Assembly (NCBI GenBank): GCA_016744115.1
Contig: JADGEZ010000015.1
Span: 1 to 50,296 of the forward strand
From: Sulfurimonas sp.
Lineage (GTDB): Bacteria > Campylobacterota > Campylobacteria > Campylobacterales > Sulfurimonadaceae
Length of the DNA: 50,296 nucleotides
Reading direction: 5' to 3'
Under the pieces are notes generated by a model. The model worked only from the letters and a program-made list of their open reading frames with translations, ran no database searches and was not told the origin of the DNA. A program made the position numbers and the translations under genes. This document shows positions 28,113-36,477 of this stretch, piece after piece. Within the stretch, counting starts at the first letter, position 1, and every line of letters starts with the position of its first letter.

Positions 28113-29108
28113 TTATTTTACTGAAATATACGCATCATTTACATAAAACTTATCTTCAGTTACAAATACAAAACCTTCATCTATATCTACTTCATATACT
28201 TCATAAGTTGATAAATCTTTAGGGGCTACAACAATATAACCTTCCTTTTCTAAAGCAAACACTTTCTCCTCTGTAACGATTAAGCCTAAAAAATGTGCGA
28301 ATGGAAATTTCAACTTAGCATTTTGTTTCAAGTCAGAAGTTAAAGAAACTATCTCTCCATGCTTAGTTGTAAGAAAAATATCTTTTTTATTATAGGCTAC
28401 ATTTCTAATCTCAAATTTTTCTCTTTTTTCATCCTTAGACATAGCAAGAATTGTATACGCAGTTGTTGCAATTATTTTTTGGTTTATGAGATTAAAAGAC
28501 AAAACATTGTTAAAATTTTCTTCAGAAGAGATGATAGTGGAACGCAATTTTTTTCTATTTTTTATATCAATAATCGTTATTTTTCCATCAAGTGTTGGAA
28601 AAACTACAACACCCCCTAAAAATTGGGGAGTTACCGTCCTTGAATCTACAATAAGTGTAGTCCCACCCTGCTCTTTTAAAAGTAGCTCTTTTGATGATAT
28701 AGCATATAATGCCATCTCATTGTCTGCAAAAAGAACAGCTAATATATCATCCTCAACACTAGCACTTGCTATAGTTTTACTAAGATTAAAGTCCTCATTC
28801 ATACTTTCATCATCTATAAACTGTAACTTTAAATTTCCATCTATTGTTGAACTTATAACCCAACTATCACTTGATGCTAATAGCCTATAACCCTTAGGTA
28901 CTTTTACATCAATAATATCATCTTTTGTGAGAATTTTTCTATTTTCAAGTAATGCTACATTTGAAGTTATCTCAATAATCACTTGATCTAATTCACCATA
29001 TTTATCCCAATCATTTTTTACATTTTTAGGCTCATATACACGCTTAGAGCTACATGCACTCAAAAAGACTAAAACTAATGATAAACTTAAAAATAGTAAC
29101 TTTTTCAA
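28113..29108 (-). CDS. BamB-like outer-membrane lipoprotein
   Basis: The 331-residue protein carries a lipoprotein signal peptide with lipobox LSAC (cysteine at 20). The rest is made of repeating beta units such as WVISSTIDGNLKLQF and GGVVVFPTLDGKITIIDIKN, consistent with a PQQ-type propeller like BamB of the beta-barrel assembly machine. Similarity to BamB is low by eye. The neighbour upstream looks like YfgM, which adjoins bamB in E. coli, and this context is the main support. It should sit on the inner face of the outer membrane. Confidence 0.55.
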   Translation of the reverse strand: MKKLLFLSLSLVLVFLSACSSKRVYEPKNVKNDWDKYGELDQVIIEITSNVALLENRKILTKDDIIDVKVPKGYRLLASSDSWVISSTIDGNLKLQFIDDESMNEDFNLSKTIASASVEDDILAVLFADNEMALYAISSKELLLKEQGGTTLIVDSRTVTPQFLGGVVVFPTLDGKITIIDIKNRKKLRSTIISSEENFNNVLSFNLINQKIIATTAYTILAMSKDEKREKFEIRNVAYNKKDIFLTTKHGEIVSLTSDLKQNAKLKFPFAHFLGLIVTEEKVFALEKEGYIVVAPKDLSTYEVYEVDIDEGFVFVTEDKFYVNDAYISVK

Positions 29109-29111
29109 AAG

Positions 29112-29699
29112 TTATTTTACCCCGTAATGTAGTAATGATTTGGCTATTTTATTTAAAGATGAGGTCTCGCTTATTAAGTGTAGTTTTGCATGTGCTTTTT
29201 TTACCTCACCTTTCTTAATCAAGAATATTGCATTTTGGATTCTAGCTAAGTCTTTATATATTGCATTTTGATTTAAGCTATATGTTTCTAAATCTTTTTC
29301 ATTACTAAGAGATTCATACTGTGCTAACTCAGGTATAATCAAAGCTTGTGAAGTTTTTAAACTTTTTATAGTTTCTAAGTCTTTTCTTGCTATTGCTTTT
29401 GAATAAATGTAAGCATCATATAAACTAGGACTTAAAACTTGTAATCTTGTTAAAGCATTTTTATCTGATGGCTTGATACTAAGCTCATTAAATGCCTCAT
29501 TTGCAGCTAATATTGTTGATTCTTTATTAACATTGTAAGCTATGTTTATAACTATAAGTAATACTATTGATATTACTAGACCAATAAGAAGATTTTTATA
29601 CTTCTTTAAAAACCTTTCTGTTATTACCGTTTTTTCAAAAAACTTCTCTTGGGAAGTGAGTTCTTCTCTTACCATCTCAATATCATTTTTAATGCTCAA
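29112..29699 (-). CDS. YfgM-like membrane-anchored TPR protein
   Basis: The 195-residue protein has an N-terminal cytoplasmic segment, one membrane helix (residues 35-53, LLIGLVISIVLLIVINIAY) and a helical periplasmic part with TPR-like pairs. That layout matches YfgM, a SecYEG-linked periplasmic chaperone assistant. It starts the run yfgM-like, bamB-like, recombinase, with gaps of 2-3 bases. It is divergent from gatC with 116 bases between, which must hold both promoters. Confidence 0.55.
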   Translation of the reverse strand: MSIKNDIEMVREELTSQEKFFEKTVITERFLKKYKNLLIGLVISIVLLIVINIAYNVNKESTILAANEAFNELSIKPSDKNALTRLQVLSPSLYDAYIYSKAIARKDLETIKSLKTSQALIIPELAQYESLSNEKDLETYSLNQNAIYKDLARIQNAIFLIKKGEVKKAHAKLHLISETSSLNKIAKSLLHYGVK

Positions 29700-29815
29700 A
29701 AAAATTCCTTAAAATTATTATTATTGATATACTATCGAATATTTAATTAAATTTTCATCAAATATATATCTTTTTTTTGTTACAATCGAAATAATTATAA
29801 ATACTAAGGAGTTTC

Positions 29816-30106
29816 ATGCAAGTAGATGAAGCATTATTAACAAAATTAGAAAAATTATCATTTTTAAAAATATCTGATGATAAAAGAGAAGAAATTATAA
29901 ATCAAATGTCAGAAATAGTAAGTTTTGTAGATAATCTAAGTAAACTAAATACTGATGGAGTTGATGAGACTTTTGCCATGAGTGATGCTTCAACACATTT
30001 AAGAGTTGATACACCCTCTTGTGATGCAAATGTAAATGACAATATCTTAAAAAATGCTCCACAAAGTGCAGATCATTTTTTTATCGTTCCAAAAATCATA
30101 GAGTGA
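29816..30106 (+). CDS. gatC: Asp/Glu-tRNA amidotransferase subunit C
   Basis: The 96-residue protein is a typical GatC: an LTKLEKLSFLKISDDKREEI start, IVSFVDNLSKLNTDGVDET in the middle, and a PQSADHFFIVPKII end. It is the small stabilising subunit of GatCAB, which makes Gln-tRNA (and Asn-tRNA) by transamidation. gatA and gatB are not in the window. It opens a plus-strand run (gatC, arsC-like, pilT, globin, receiver-like), with 3 bases to the next gene. Confidence 0.95.
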   Translation: MQVDEALLTKLEKLSFLKISDDKREEIINQMSEIVSFVDNLSKLNTDGVDETFAMSDASTHLRVDTPSCDANVNDNILKNAPQSADHFFIVPKIIE

Positions 30107-30109
30107 TTT

Positions 30110-30451
30110 ATGATAAAAATTTATGGAATTAAAAACTGTAGCAGTGTACAAAAAGCTCTTCTTTTTTTTAAAGAAAATAAACTTGAATATTCTTTATTTG
30201 ATTTTAAAAAGGAAAAAGTACCTTCTAACAGCATCTCTTCTTGGTTAAAAAAAACAGATATAAAGACACTTTTTAACTCCAAGAGTACTACTTATAGAAC
30301 ATTAAAATTAAAAGAATTAAATTTAGATGATGATGCAAAAGAAGAATGGCTTTGTAAAGAGAATATGCTTATTAAAAGACCCGTAATTGAATATGGTGAT
30401 GAACTTTTAGTAGGCTATGATGAAGAAAAATTTAAAGGAGTGTTTTTATGA
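30110..30451 (+). CDS. ArsC/Spx-family thioredoxin-fold protein
   Basis: The 113-residue protein opens with YGIKNCSSVQKALLFFKEN. Only one cysteine is present in the CxxC-like position (NCSSVQKA), as in arsenate reductase ArsC and the YffB/Spx group. The motif DIKTLFNSKSTTYRTL and the RPVIEYGDELLVGYDE end fit the family. Without ars genes nearby, a YffB-like role is as likely as arsenate reduction. It overlaps pilT by four bases. Confidence 0.75.
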   Translation: MIKIYGIKNCSSVQKALLFFKENKLEYSLFDFKKEKVPSNSISSWLKKTDIKTLFNSKSTTYRTLKLKELNLDDDAKEEWLCKENMLIKRPVIEYGDELLVGYDEEKFKGVFL

Positions 30452-31539
30452 GTAAAGAAATTCCCTCTCAAGGAAGCAGCTTAGATATAAAAAAACTATT
30501 AAAAAGTGTTTTAGCTTATGGTTCGTCTGATTTGCACCTAGTGGTAGGAAGTGAACCCCAAATTAGAATAGACAAGGAACTAAGAGCCTTAAATCTTCCA
30601 ATCTTATCTGCTAAAGATGTTGAGGAGATGTCCTATAGTTTAATTAAAGATACTGAAAAAAAAGAGTTTGAAGAGCATAACGAGCTTGACTTTTCTTTTG
30701 AACTCAAAAATATCGGTAGATTTCGTGCCAATTACTATCGCACTATCCATGGTATTGCCTGTGCCTTTCGTATGATTCCTATAGATATTCCAACACTTGA
30801 TGAGTATGGAAATCCCCCTGTTTTTAAAGAACTTATCAAAAGAGAAAAAGGGCTTATTTTAGTAACTGGTCCAACTGGATCTGGTAAATCAACTACCCTA
30901 GCCTCAATGCTTCATGAGATAAACATTACCGAAAGACGACACATAATAACTATAGAAGACCCTGTCGAGTTTGTCCATAAAAATAACAAGTCTCTTTTTT
31001 CCCAAAGAGATGTAGGGAGTAACACCGCCTCATTTTCAGCAGCACTCAAGTATGCTTTAAGACAAGATCCAGATATTATACTCATCGGTGAGATGCGTGA
31101 TGCTGAAACTATTGGAGCTGCATTAACAGCAGCAGAAACTGGTCACTTGGTTTTTGGAACACTCCATACTAATTCTGCACCAGGAACTATTAACCGTATC
31201 ATTGATGTATTTGATGGGCAAGAACAAGCACAAATACGAGCACAACTTGCAACTTCACTTGTTGCTGTAGTCTCTCAAACTCTTATACCTAAAATAGGAG
31301 GAGGAAAAGTTGCTACGCAAGAAATTTTGATTACAAACCCTGCTGTTCAAAATCAGATACGAGAAGATAAAGTACATCAAATTTATTCTCAAATGCAATT
31401 AAATCAAAAAGAAACACATATGACAACACAAACTCAGGAGCTTTTAGAGCTTGTTAAAAAGAATGTAATTACAAAGGAAAATGCTATAAAAAATTCTAAT
31501 CGACCAGAAGAGCTTGTTAAGACTATGAATTTATATTAA
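30448..31539 (+). CDS. pilT: type IV pilus retraction ATPase PilT
   Basis: The 363-residue secretion ATPase has the Walker A motif GPTGSGKSTT (141-150), the Asp-box IEDPVEFVH, the Walker B region ILIGEMRDAETI, the His-box TGHLVFGTLHTNSA, and the AIRNLIRE-like C-terminal stretch here read as NPAVQNQIRED. It pulls pili back, driving twitching and DNA uptake. The PilM/N/O-like genes at 43612-45714 could be part of the same machine. Overlap with the ArsC-like gene suggests joint transcription from the gatC promoter. Confidence 0.92.
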   Translation: MSKEIPSQGSSLDIKKLLKSVLAYGSSDLHLVVGSEPQIRIDKELRALNLPILSAKDVEEMSYSLIKDTEKKEFEEHNELDFSFELKNIGRFRANYYRTIHGIACAFRMIPIDIPTLDEYGNPPVFKELIKREKGLILVTGPTGSGKSTTLASMLHEINITERRHIITIEDPVEFVHKNNKSLFSQRDVGSNTASFSAALKYALRQDPDIILIGEMRDAETIGAALTAAETGHLVFGTLHTNSAPGTINRIIDVFDGQEQAQIRAQLATSLVAVVSQTLIPKIGGGKVATQEILITNPAVQNQIREDKVHQIYSQMQLNQKETHMTTQTQELLELVKKNVITKENAIKNSNRPEELVKTMNLY

Positions 31540-31541
31540 AT

Positions 31542-31946
31542 ATGCTTAACGCTAAAGGGATTAATGTGCAACTTCAAGATAATATAACAAGAGATAATCT
31601 AAAATTTTTAATGACATTATTTTATAAAAAAGCGATCAATGATTCAGTTTTAGCTTCTTTTTTTATAGATGAGCTAGGAGATGACATTACTAGCGAAGAC
31701 TGGATAGAACATATAGAGCTTTTAGCAGATTTTTGGTTAGCTGAGCTTTTAGGAGAAAAAACTTATAAAGGGAACTTTGTAGGTGCTCATATAAAACTCC
31801 CTCGTATAAAAAAAGAAACTTTTAGTAACTGGATAGAACTTTTTTCTCTCTCAGCGGATGAAGTGTATGTAGCAGATATAGCTAATGAGTTCAAAAAACG
31901 AGGAATACTTTTATCTCAACAATTTATATCTGACTTAAAACTCTAA
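31542..31946 (+). CDS. group III truncated haemoglobin
   Basis: The 134-residue globin looks like the group III (P) truncated haemoglobins, such as Ctb of Campylobacter: Tyr 28 in LMTLFYKKA (distal position B10), ADFWLAELLGEKTYKGN, a proximal-type His 83 in VGAHIKLP, and Trp 97. This group binds O2 and NO very tightly and is thought to help in NO or oxygen stress. The frame starts at ATG 31542, but GTG at 31566 has AAAGGG spaced 6 bases upstream and may be the true start. It lies 2 bases after pilT. Confidence 0.85.
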   Translation: MLNAKGINVQLQDNITRDNLKFLMTLFYKKAINDSVLASFFIDELGDDITSEDWIEHIELLADFWLAELLGEKTYKGNFVGAHIKLPRIKKETFSNWIELFSLSADEVYVADIANEFKKRGILLSQQFISDLKL

Positions 31947-31958
31947 AGAAGGAAGAAA

Positions 31959-32330
31959 GTGAATACAAATAAAAAATACAGTGTCCTCTATATCAAAGAA
32001 GAAAATTCATTCTTAGATTCCGATACTAAAATATTTAATCAACTATTTAGTAGGATAGATAAAGTATTTAATACACAAGAAAGTCTCAATCACTTCGATA
32101 GCAATAAATACGATATTATTATTGGAGATTTAACACTCAATCCTGACAATAGCATTATACTTTTAAAAAAGATTAGAGATAAACAACCCGAACAAACAAT
32201 CTTTGCCTTACTCTCACCCAAAGATTCTGATAAACTCTATAAGATAGCAAATCTCAATATTCATGCCTTTGAATTAACCCCAACACAGTTTAATCAAGCA
32301 TTAGAAGAAATTGCAAGGTTTAGTTCTTAA
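31959..32330 (+). CDS. degenerate receiver-domain protein
   Basis: The 123 residues fold like a CheY receiver: KYSVLYIKEENSFL at the start, YDIIIGDLTLNPD where the phospho-Asp should be, and IFALLSPKDSDKLYKI. The acidic pair after strand 1 is replaced by KEEN-type residues and the usual Lys is not obvious, so phosphorylation is uncertain. The start is a GTG with GAAGGAAG just before it. It closes the gatC-pilT run, 12 bases after the globin gene, and could be a regulator of the pilus or the globin (inference). Confidence 0.65.
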   Translation: MNTNKKYSVLYIKEENSFLDSDTKIFNQLFSRIDKVFNTQESLNHFDSNKYDIIIGDLTLNPDNSIILLKKIRDKQPEQTIFALLSPKDSDKLYKIANLNIHAFELTPTQFNQALEEIARFSS

Positions 32331-32385
32331 GTCTAATAGATACAAGATGATATAATTCGCAAACAACTACTTCAAATGGATTAAA

Positions 32386-33192
32386 ATGATTAAATTTAAA
32401 AAATGGATATATTTAGCGATATTACTAGGTTTATTTTATTATATATTTATTGTAAACATATTAATAACACTCTCAATTATAGCCTCCTTGTATCTTGCCT
32501 TTCGACTCTATAAGGTATATGTTAAAAATAAATTAAGAAAAATGTCAAGTTCTAAAGAATCCTTTAAAAAAAGTGAACTAGGTCTTTTTATCGCTCTTGT
32601 TGCAAAAGTTGCAAAGGCAGATGGAAGGGTACAAGAGTTAGAAGCTCAACTCATAGGTATTATGTTTGATGATATTTCTAGGATATTTCCAGATAAAGAA
32701 AAAACAAGACTTATCTTAAAAGAAATTTTCAATGAAGAAAAAGAGAGAGATGATGACACAACAGATATAGCCCAATCTTTAAATGATCTACTTGGTTCTA
32801 GCAAATTAAAACCTAAACAATTTGTAGAATTTTTAATCCAACTTGCCTTTGTAGATAATGGAATTAGTTCCGATGAAGATAGAGTTTTGCGTGAAATTGT
32901 GCATGAATTAAATATAACTTCTGATGAATACATACAAATGCTGAGCAAGTTTGAGCAAATGATGAAAAACAAACAACAAAGCATGAGTTTACAAGAGGCT
33001 TGTAAACTCTTAGGTGTCAAAGAGAGTGATGATATTAGTATAGTGAAAAAAACATACAGAAAACTTGTACGCCAATACCATCCTGATATTATAAAATCAC
33101 AAGATAAAGATGACAAATATATAGAGGAAGCAACTGCTAAAACTCAAGAAATAAATCAGGCCTATGAGATTATTAAAAATCAAAAAAAATGA
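32386..33192 (+). CDS. DjlA-like co-chaperone (TerB and J domains)
   Basis: The 268 residues have an N-terminal membrane region (about 8-43), a TerB-like helical domain (about 65-195; VAKVAKADGRVQELEAQLIG and FVDNGISSDEDRVLREIV show the repeat with acidic metal-like ligands), and a C-terminal J domain with the HPD motif (YRKLVRQYHPDI). This order matches DjlA, a membrane-bound DnaK co-chaperone. A TATAAT box at 32351-32356 gives it its own promoter, 55 bases after the receiver gene. It ends 3 bases from the convergent gene at 33196. Confidence 0.85.
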   Translation: MIKFKKWIYLAILLGLFYYIFIVNILITLSIIASLYLAFRLYKVYVKNKLRKMSSSKESFKKSELGLFIALVAKVAKADGRVQELEAQLIGIMFDDISRIFPDKEKTRLILKEIFNEEKERDDDTTDIAQSLNDLLGSSKLKPKQFVEFLIQLAFVDNGISSDEDRVLREIVHELNITSDEYIQMLSKFEQMMKNKQQSMSLQEACKLLGVKESDDISIVKKTYRKLVRQYHPDIIKSQDKDDKYIEEATAKTQEINQAYEIIKNQKK

Positions 33193-33195
33193 TTT

Positions 33196-33711
33196 CTAAG
33201 GACTTAATCTCATACTTTTTATAGCCTTATTTGTTATTTCAAGTTTTGATTCTAGCTCTGGTATTCTTTCATATTTCTCTATCGCATTTATAATACGACG
33301 GATTAACTGGTTAGCATCCTGAAGATTTATTTTAGATATAAACTCTCTTCCACCTAGATAATTCATTACCCATATTTGCTTGTCAGTAGGGTGGAATGTT
33401 TTTTTAATGTTGAGACTAGACATAAGCGTTAGAAAATCTTCGCCCCTGCTTTGGCTGTCTTTTGAAACTACATGATTAATGCTGTGCATCAAAGAGGATA
33501 TGTTTTCTGCTTCTAAATCAAAACTTTGTTTTTCATCTAACATAGCTATGAGTTTTGAGAGTTTTTTGAGGTACTTATACTCTGGTTTTAAACCCTCTAT
33601 CAAGACATTACGAGCATTGCCAAACTTGTTAATTACTTCTAAAACCACTTCAAAACTCTCTTCATCCGTGCTTAATCCGTACTCTTCTATGATTAGCTTT
33701 GCTTCTTTCAT
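33196..33711 (-). CDS. protein of unknown function (171 residues)
   Basis: A soluble, mostly helical, charged protein without signal peptide. No catalytic motif stands out. The final segment (IINAIEKYERIPELESKLEI) is a likely coiled coil. It overlaps the 190-residue unknown gene by four bases (ATGA), so the two are produced together, behind hemF and mogA. I do not recognise the family. Confidence 0.5.
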   Translation of the reverse strand: MKEAKLIIEEYGLSTDEESFEVVLEVINKFGNARNVLIEGLKPEYKYLKKLSKLIAMLDEKQSFDLEAENISSLMHSINHVVSKDSQSRGEDFLTLMSSLNIKKTFHPTDKQIWVMNYLGGREFISKINLQDANQLIRRIINAIEKYERIPELESKLEITNKAIKSMRLSP

Positions 33712-34280
33712 TCTAAGTATCCACCTTCTCTTAATTTTTCAAGTATCACTTGATCAGAAAAACCTTTTTTCTTATAAACATTTGCCCAAACCTGTGCTTC
33801 TTCACTATACTGGATTGATTCTTGTGAGTGCATTGATTGGTGTTCTAATGTGTTAAAATGTTTAATAAGGTTTCCTATATTCATTATATACTCTCTATGA
33901 AATCCTGCCTTAGGGTTCTTAGAAAAAAGCCATTGAATGGCATCTATAAACATTTGCGGTGTTCGTTGTGTTTCATGGAGGTGTTTTCTTAGTAAGTATT
34001 CTCCATCAACATTTCTATACTCCACTCGAACAAAATTAGCTTGAATACTTTTTCTTTTCACATCAAACAAATTCACTATACGCCCTATTTCAGTTTGTTG
34101 TTTTTGCAATAACTCATTTTTAGACTCTTGAATTTTTATCTCTTTGGATGGATTTAACTTCTTATGAAGAGTTTGTATCTCCTCTTCATGCTCATCAACG
34201 ATACGATTTAACATAAGCTTTATTTTACTATAATCATGATAATTAGCACTATAATATTTAAGTATCTCATCTCTTGTCAT
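33708..34280 (-). CDS. protein of unknown function (190 residues)
   Basis: A soluble protein with an N-terminal helical stretch of heptad type (IVDEHEEEIQTLHKKL), a basic centre, and a C-terminal module (MFIDAIQWLFSKNPKAGFHR, then MNIGNLIKHFNTLEHQS). The last module resembles DNA-replication or phage protein tails, but too weakly to assign. It starts 13 bases after hemF and overlaps its partner gene by four bases. Confidence 0.5.
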   Translation of the reverse strand: MTRDEILKYYSANYHDYSKIKLMLNRIVDEHEEEIQTLHKKLNPSKEIKIQESKNELLQKQQTEIGRIVNLFDVKRKSIQANFVRVEYRNVDGEYLLRKHLHETQRTPQMFIDAIQWLFSKNPKAGFHREYIMNIGNLIKHFNTLEHQSMHSQESIQYSEEAQVWANVYKKKGFSDQVILEKLREGGYLE

Positions 34281-34293
34281 TCCTCACTTTACC

Positions 34294-35325
34294 TCAACTA
34301 TGATTTTTAACAGTAGGAGGAATTATACCCCCTGATGCTTGCATACTTAAAGCTTTTGGGTTCTCGGTGTAATGATCTCTCACTGCTTGAGCGAGTTTGC
34401 TTTTTGTTAGGACATCTACAGGTGTTGGTATCTCATTTGGTAAAACTTTAAGGAGTGAAGTTACTAGCTTGTCTTGAGGGGAAGTTACTTTTTCTATCCA
34501 TGAGGATAAGAGTTCTCTGTTTATATGAGATGGGATTGAACCCATGATTCCAATATCATTTTGAGAATGCACAAGTAAACCTGAGGTAGTTCCACGATCG
34601 AGTGTTAAGACTTGAAAAAGATATAGTGTATGATAGGCTAACTGTTGTGCTTTTTCATCTTGTGTAAAGGATGGATTTTTCTGTATGGCTGAGGATATAA
34701 TCTCTATATAGGTATCAATCACTTTTTCGCCTATGTTTTTTGCATAATTATAATCTGTTTGAAAATTTCCAGTATTAAAGTTTTCAAGATAAAAATGACT
34801 TACGCCACGAGTACGATTGAGAGCTGGGATATAGAAGTACTTATCTCCGCTTTGTATCCCCTCTTGTGCAAACTTACCTGCTTCATCTTTAAAAATATTA
34901 GTAAACTTTTCTTTTGCACTCTCTTCTTCTATGGATGGATTTAAATCAGCCATAATACGCCAATATCCTAGCTCATCTCGTATTTGTGTCCAAGAGATGT
35001 GCATGTGCATTGATGGTACATGAGGGTTATGAGGATGTATAATAGTCGATATTGCAGTAGCAGAAGCTAGTTTTTTTTGAGGCATATCATCATACTGAAT
35101 TTGAGATACATTTATAGAAGCACGGTTAAAAAGTGTTTCATCATTGGCTTCATAGCGTGAACCTCCGCCATGTTTGCCCTCATCTCTTAGCCAAGTCACC
35201 TTTTCAAACTCTTTAGAAGCACCAAACTTAGCACTTACACTATTTAATCTCTTTGCAAAATAAGTTTGTAAATATGTCACTAACTCATAAGCTTTTTTTG
35301 CTTCTAAAGATTTTGCTTTTATCAT
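34294..35325 (-). CDS. hemF: oxygen-dependent coproporphyrinogen III oxidase
   Basis: The 343-residue enzyme fits HemF: the signature IIHPHNPHVPSMHMHISW with metal-site histidines, a YFYIPALNRTRGVSHFYLEN stretch, and the family's GLLVHSQNDIGIMGSIPSH end. It makes protoporphyrinogen IX for haem with O2 as the oxidant. Campylobacterota usually rely on anaerobic HemN, so this one suits a microaerobic or oxic niche. The frame is open to an ATG at 35385, but TAGGAAAAACAT precedes the ATG at 35323-35325; the longer form would also overlap mogA by 41 bases. Confidence 0.8.
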   Translation of the reverse strand: MIKAKSLEAKKAYELVTYLQTYFAKRLNSVSAKFGASKEFEKVTWLRDEGKHGGGSRYEANDETLFNRASINVSQIQYDDMPQKKLASATAISTIIHPHNPHVPSMHMHISWTQIRDELGYWRIMADLNPSIEEESAKEKFTNIFKDEAGKFAQEGIQSGDKYFYIPALNRTRGVSHFYLENFNTGNFQTDYNYAKNIGEKVIDTYIEIISSAIQKNPSFTQDEKAQQLAYHTLYLFQVLTLDRGTTSGLLVHSQNDIGIMGSIPSHINRELLSSWIEKVTSPQDKLVTSLLKVLPNEIPTPVDVLTKSKLAQAVRDHYTENPKALSMQASGGIIPPTVKNHS

Positions 35326-35344
35326 TATGTTTTTCCTAGATAAT

Positions 35345-35872
35345 TTATTTTGCTTTGGGTCTAAATACTTTGATAACTTCTTCATTTGTTTGGATATATG
35401 GACCTTCTATTAGGTCTATGCAGTAAGGAACTGCTGGAAAAACTGCGTCAAGACATTCACGAATAGATTTTGGTTTTCCAGGGAGATTGATGATCAAAGA
35501 TGATCCTCTAACTCCCGCTGTTTGACGAGATAATATAGCAGTAGGAACATACTGTAAACTCACCTGACGCATCAACTCTCCAAAACCTGGCATCATCTTT
35601 TGACATACATTCTCAGTAGCTTCTGGTGTTACATCTCTAAGTGCTGGGCCTGTTCCACCTGTTGTGATAACCAAGCAACAGCCCTCTTTATCGCATAAGT
35701 CTTTCATAGTGTTTTCTAGTACATCCTGCTCATCTGGCACACATCTATAGACTATCTCAAATTCATTCTTTAAATAATCTTTCATAGTGTCTTGAATTGC
35801 AACTCCTGAAATATCTTCATATATCCCTTTACTTGCTCTATCACTTGCTGTTATTACACCTATTTTTATCAT
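35345..35872 (-). CDS. mogA: molybdopterin adenylyltransferase MogA/MoaB
   Basis: The 175-residue protein has the MogA/MoaB features IGVITASDRASKGIYEDISG at the start, the TTGGTGPALRDVTPEAT loop, and RGSSLIINLPGKPKSI. It adenylates molybdopterin before molybdate is inserted, in cofactor synthesis for molybdoenzymes such as nitrate reductase. AAGGATTAAAT precedes the ATG. It heads a minus-strand run with hemF 19 bases downstream, linking two cofactor pathways. Confidence 0.92.
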   Translation of the reverse strand: MIKIGVITASDRASKGIYEDISGVAIQDTMKDYLKNEFEIVYRCVPDEQDVLENTMKDLCDKEGCCLVITTGGTGPALRDVTPEATENVCQKMMPGFGELMRQVSLQYVPTAILSRQTAGVRGSSLIINLPGKPKSIRECLDAVFPAVPYCIDLIEGPYIQTNEEVIKVFRPKAK

Positions 35873-35918
35873 ATTTAATCCTTGTATAATTAAGTTTTCT
35901 TTTTAATGTAAGCTTTTA

Positions 35919-36233
35919 TCAAATAAAAAAAGATTCATCCACATATTTACGAATAGAGCTATAAGAAACTCCTGATTTATCTTTAATGAGTTTTTTTGTT
36001 ATTGGAATATTTTCTATTTTAAGTAAGCTAATGGCGTCTTGTATCTTAGATTTTGTAGCATCAGAATGCACTTTTCTTGCTTTTTGAGTAGCATTTCTTT
36101 TCTTATCTGAAACATTTTTTGATTTTCTTCTTTGAAATAATAATTTACGTATAATTGCAGTATTTTGTTTTTTAGATAAGAGTAAAGAAGAGATAATCAC
36201 TCTTAGTTCTTCTTCTGTAATAGCTAATCGCAT
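35919..36233 (-). CDS. small basic HTH-like accessory protein
   Basis: The 104-residue protein is very basic. The C-terminal half (TKSKIQDAISLLKIENIPI, then KKLIKDKSGVSYSSIRKYV) looks like a winged or simple helix-turn-helix of the kind found beside transposons and on plasmids. It is not a recognised family by name. It lies at the edge of a mobile-element scar (36420-37530). Its ATG overlaps the stop of a 19-codon leader frame (36224-36283). Confidence 0.55.
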   Translation of the reverse strand: MRLAITEEELRVIISSLLLSKKQNTAIIRKLLFQRRKSKNVSDKKRNATQKARKVHSDATKSKIQDAISLLKIENIPITKKLIKDKSGVSYSSIRKYVDESFFI

Positions 36234-36283
36234 GATACGTTTACACTCATAGCCTTGTAACTTCGTTTACAAAAATCTAGCAT
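36224..36283 (-). CDS. possible 19-residue leader peptide
   Basis: GAGGGAAAC directly precedes an ATG at 36281-36283, a better ribosome site than that of the next gene. The frame MLDFCKRSYKAMSVNVSCD ends in a TAG at 36224-36226, overlapping the ATG (36231-36233) of the HTH-like gene in another frame. This is the layout of a translationally coupled leader, or of an N-terminus displaced by a frameshift. A TATAAT-like box lies about 20 bases upstream. Confidence 0.4.
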   Translation of the reverse strand: MLDFCKRSYKAMSVNVSCD

Positions 36284-36419
36284 GTTTCCCTCTTTAATTA
36301 TATTGTTATAACATAATAACATAATTTAATAAACAACACTAAATGTCATTCTTAGCTTGACTGGGAATCTAATCCTTATTCTATATAAATCAGATTAAGC
36401 AGGTTTTCTTAACTATAAT

Positions 36420-36444
36420 GGACTAAAAAAGCAAGACTATTAAA
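36420..36444 (+). repeat. 25-bp repeat shared with 793-817
   Basis: Identical to the reverse complement of 793-817 and preceded by TATAAT-like sequence in a similar position. Here the frame reads TKKARLLKQLIYFPI and then stops. It marks the left side of the mobile-element scar, 34 bases before the IS3 remnant. It is probably the first bases of a lost gene. Confidence 0.6.
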
Positions 36445-36477
36445 ACAACTTATTTATTTCCCCATTTAGCTGTTACT

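Noticed and set aside
28486-28890. 134-codon plus-strand frame opposite the BamB-like gene
   Set aside because: Shadow of a lipoprotein gene with a proper signal peptide and operon context.
32646-33116. 156-codon minus-strand frame opposite the DjlA-like gene
   Set aside because: Serine/leucine-rich antisense of lysine/glutamate codons; the plus strand has a clear TerB/J-domain protein.
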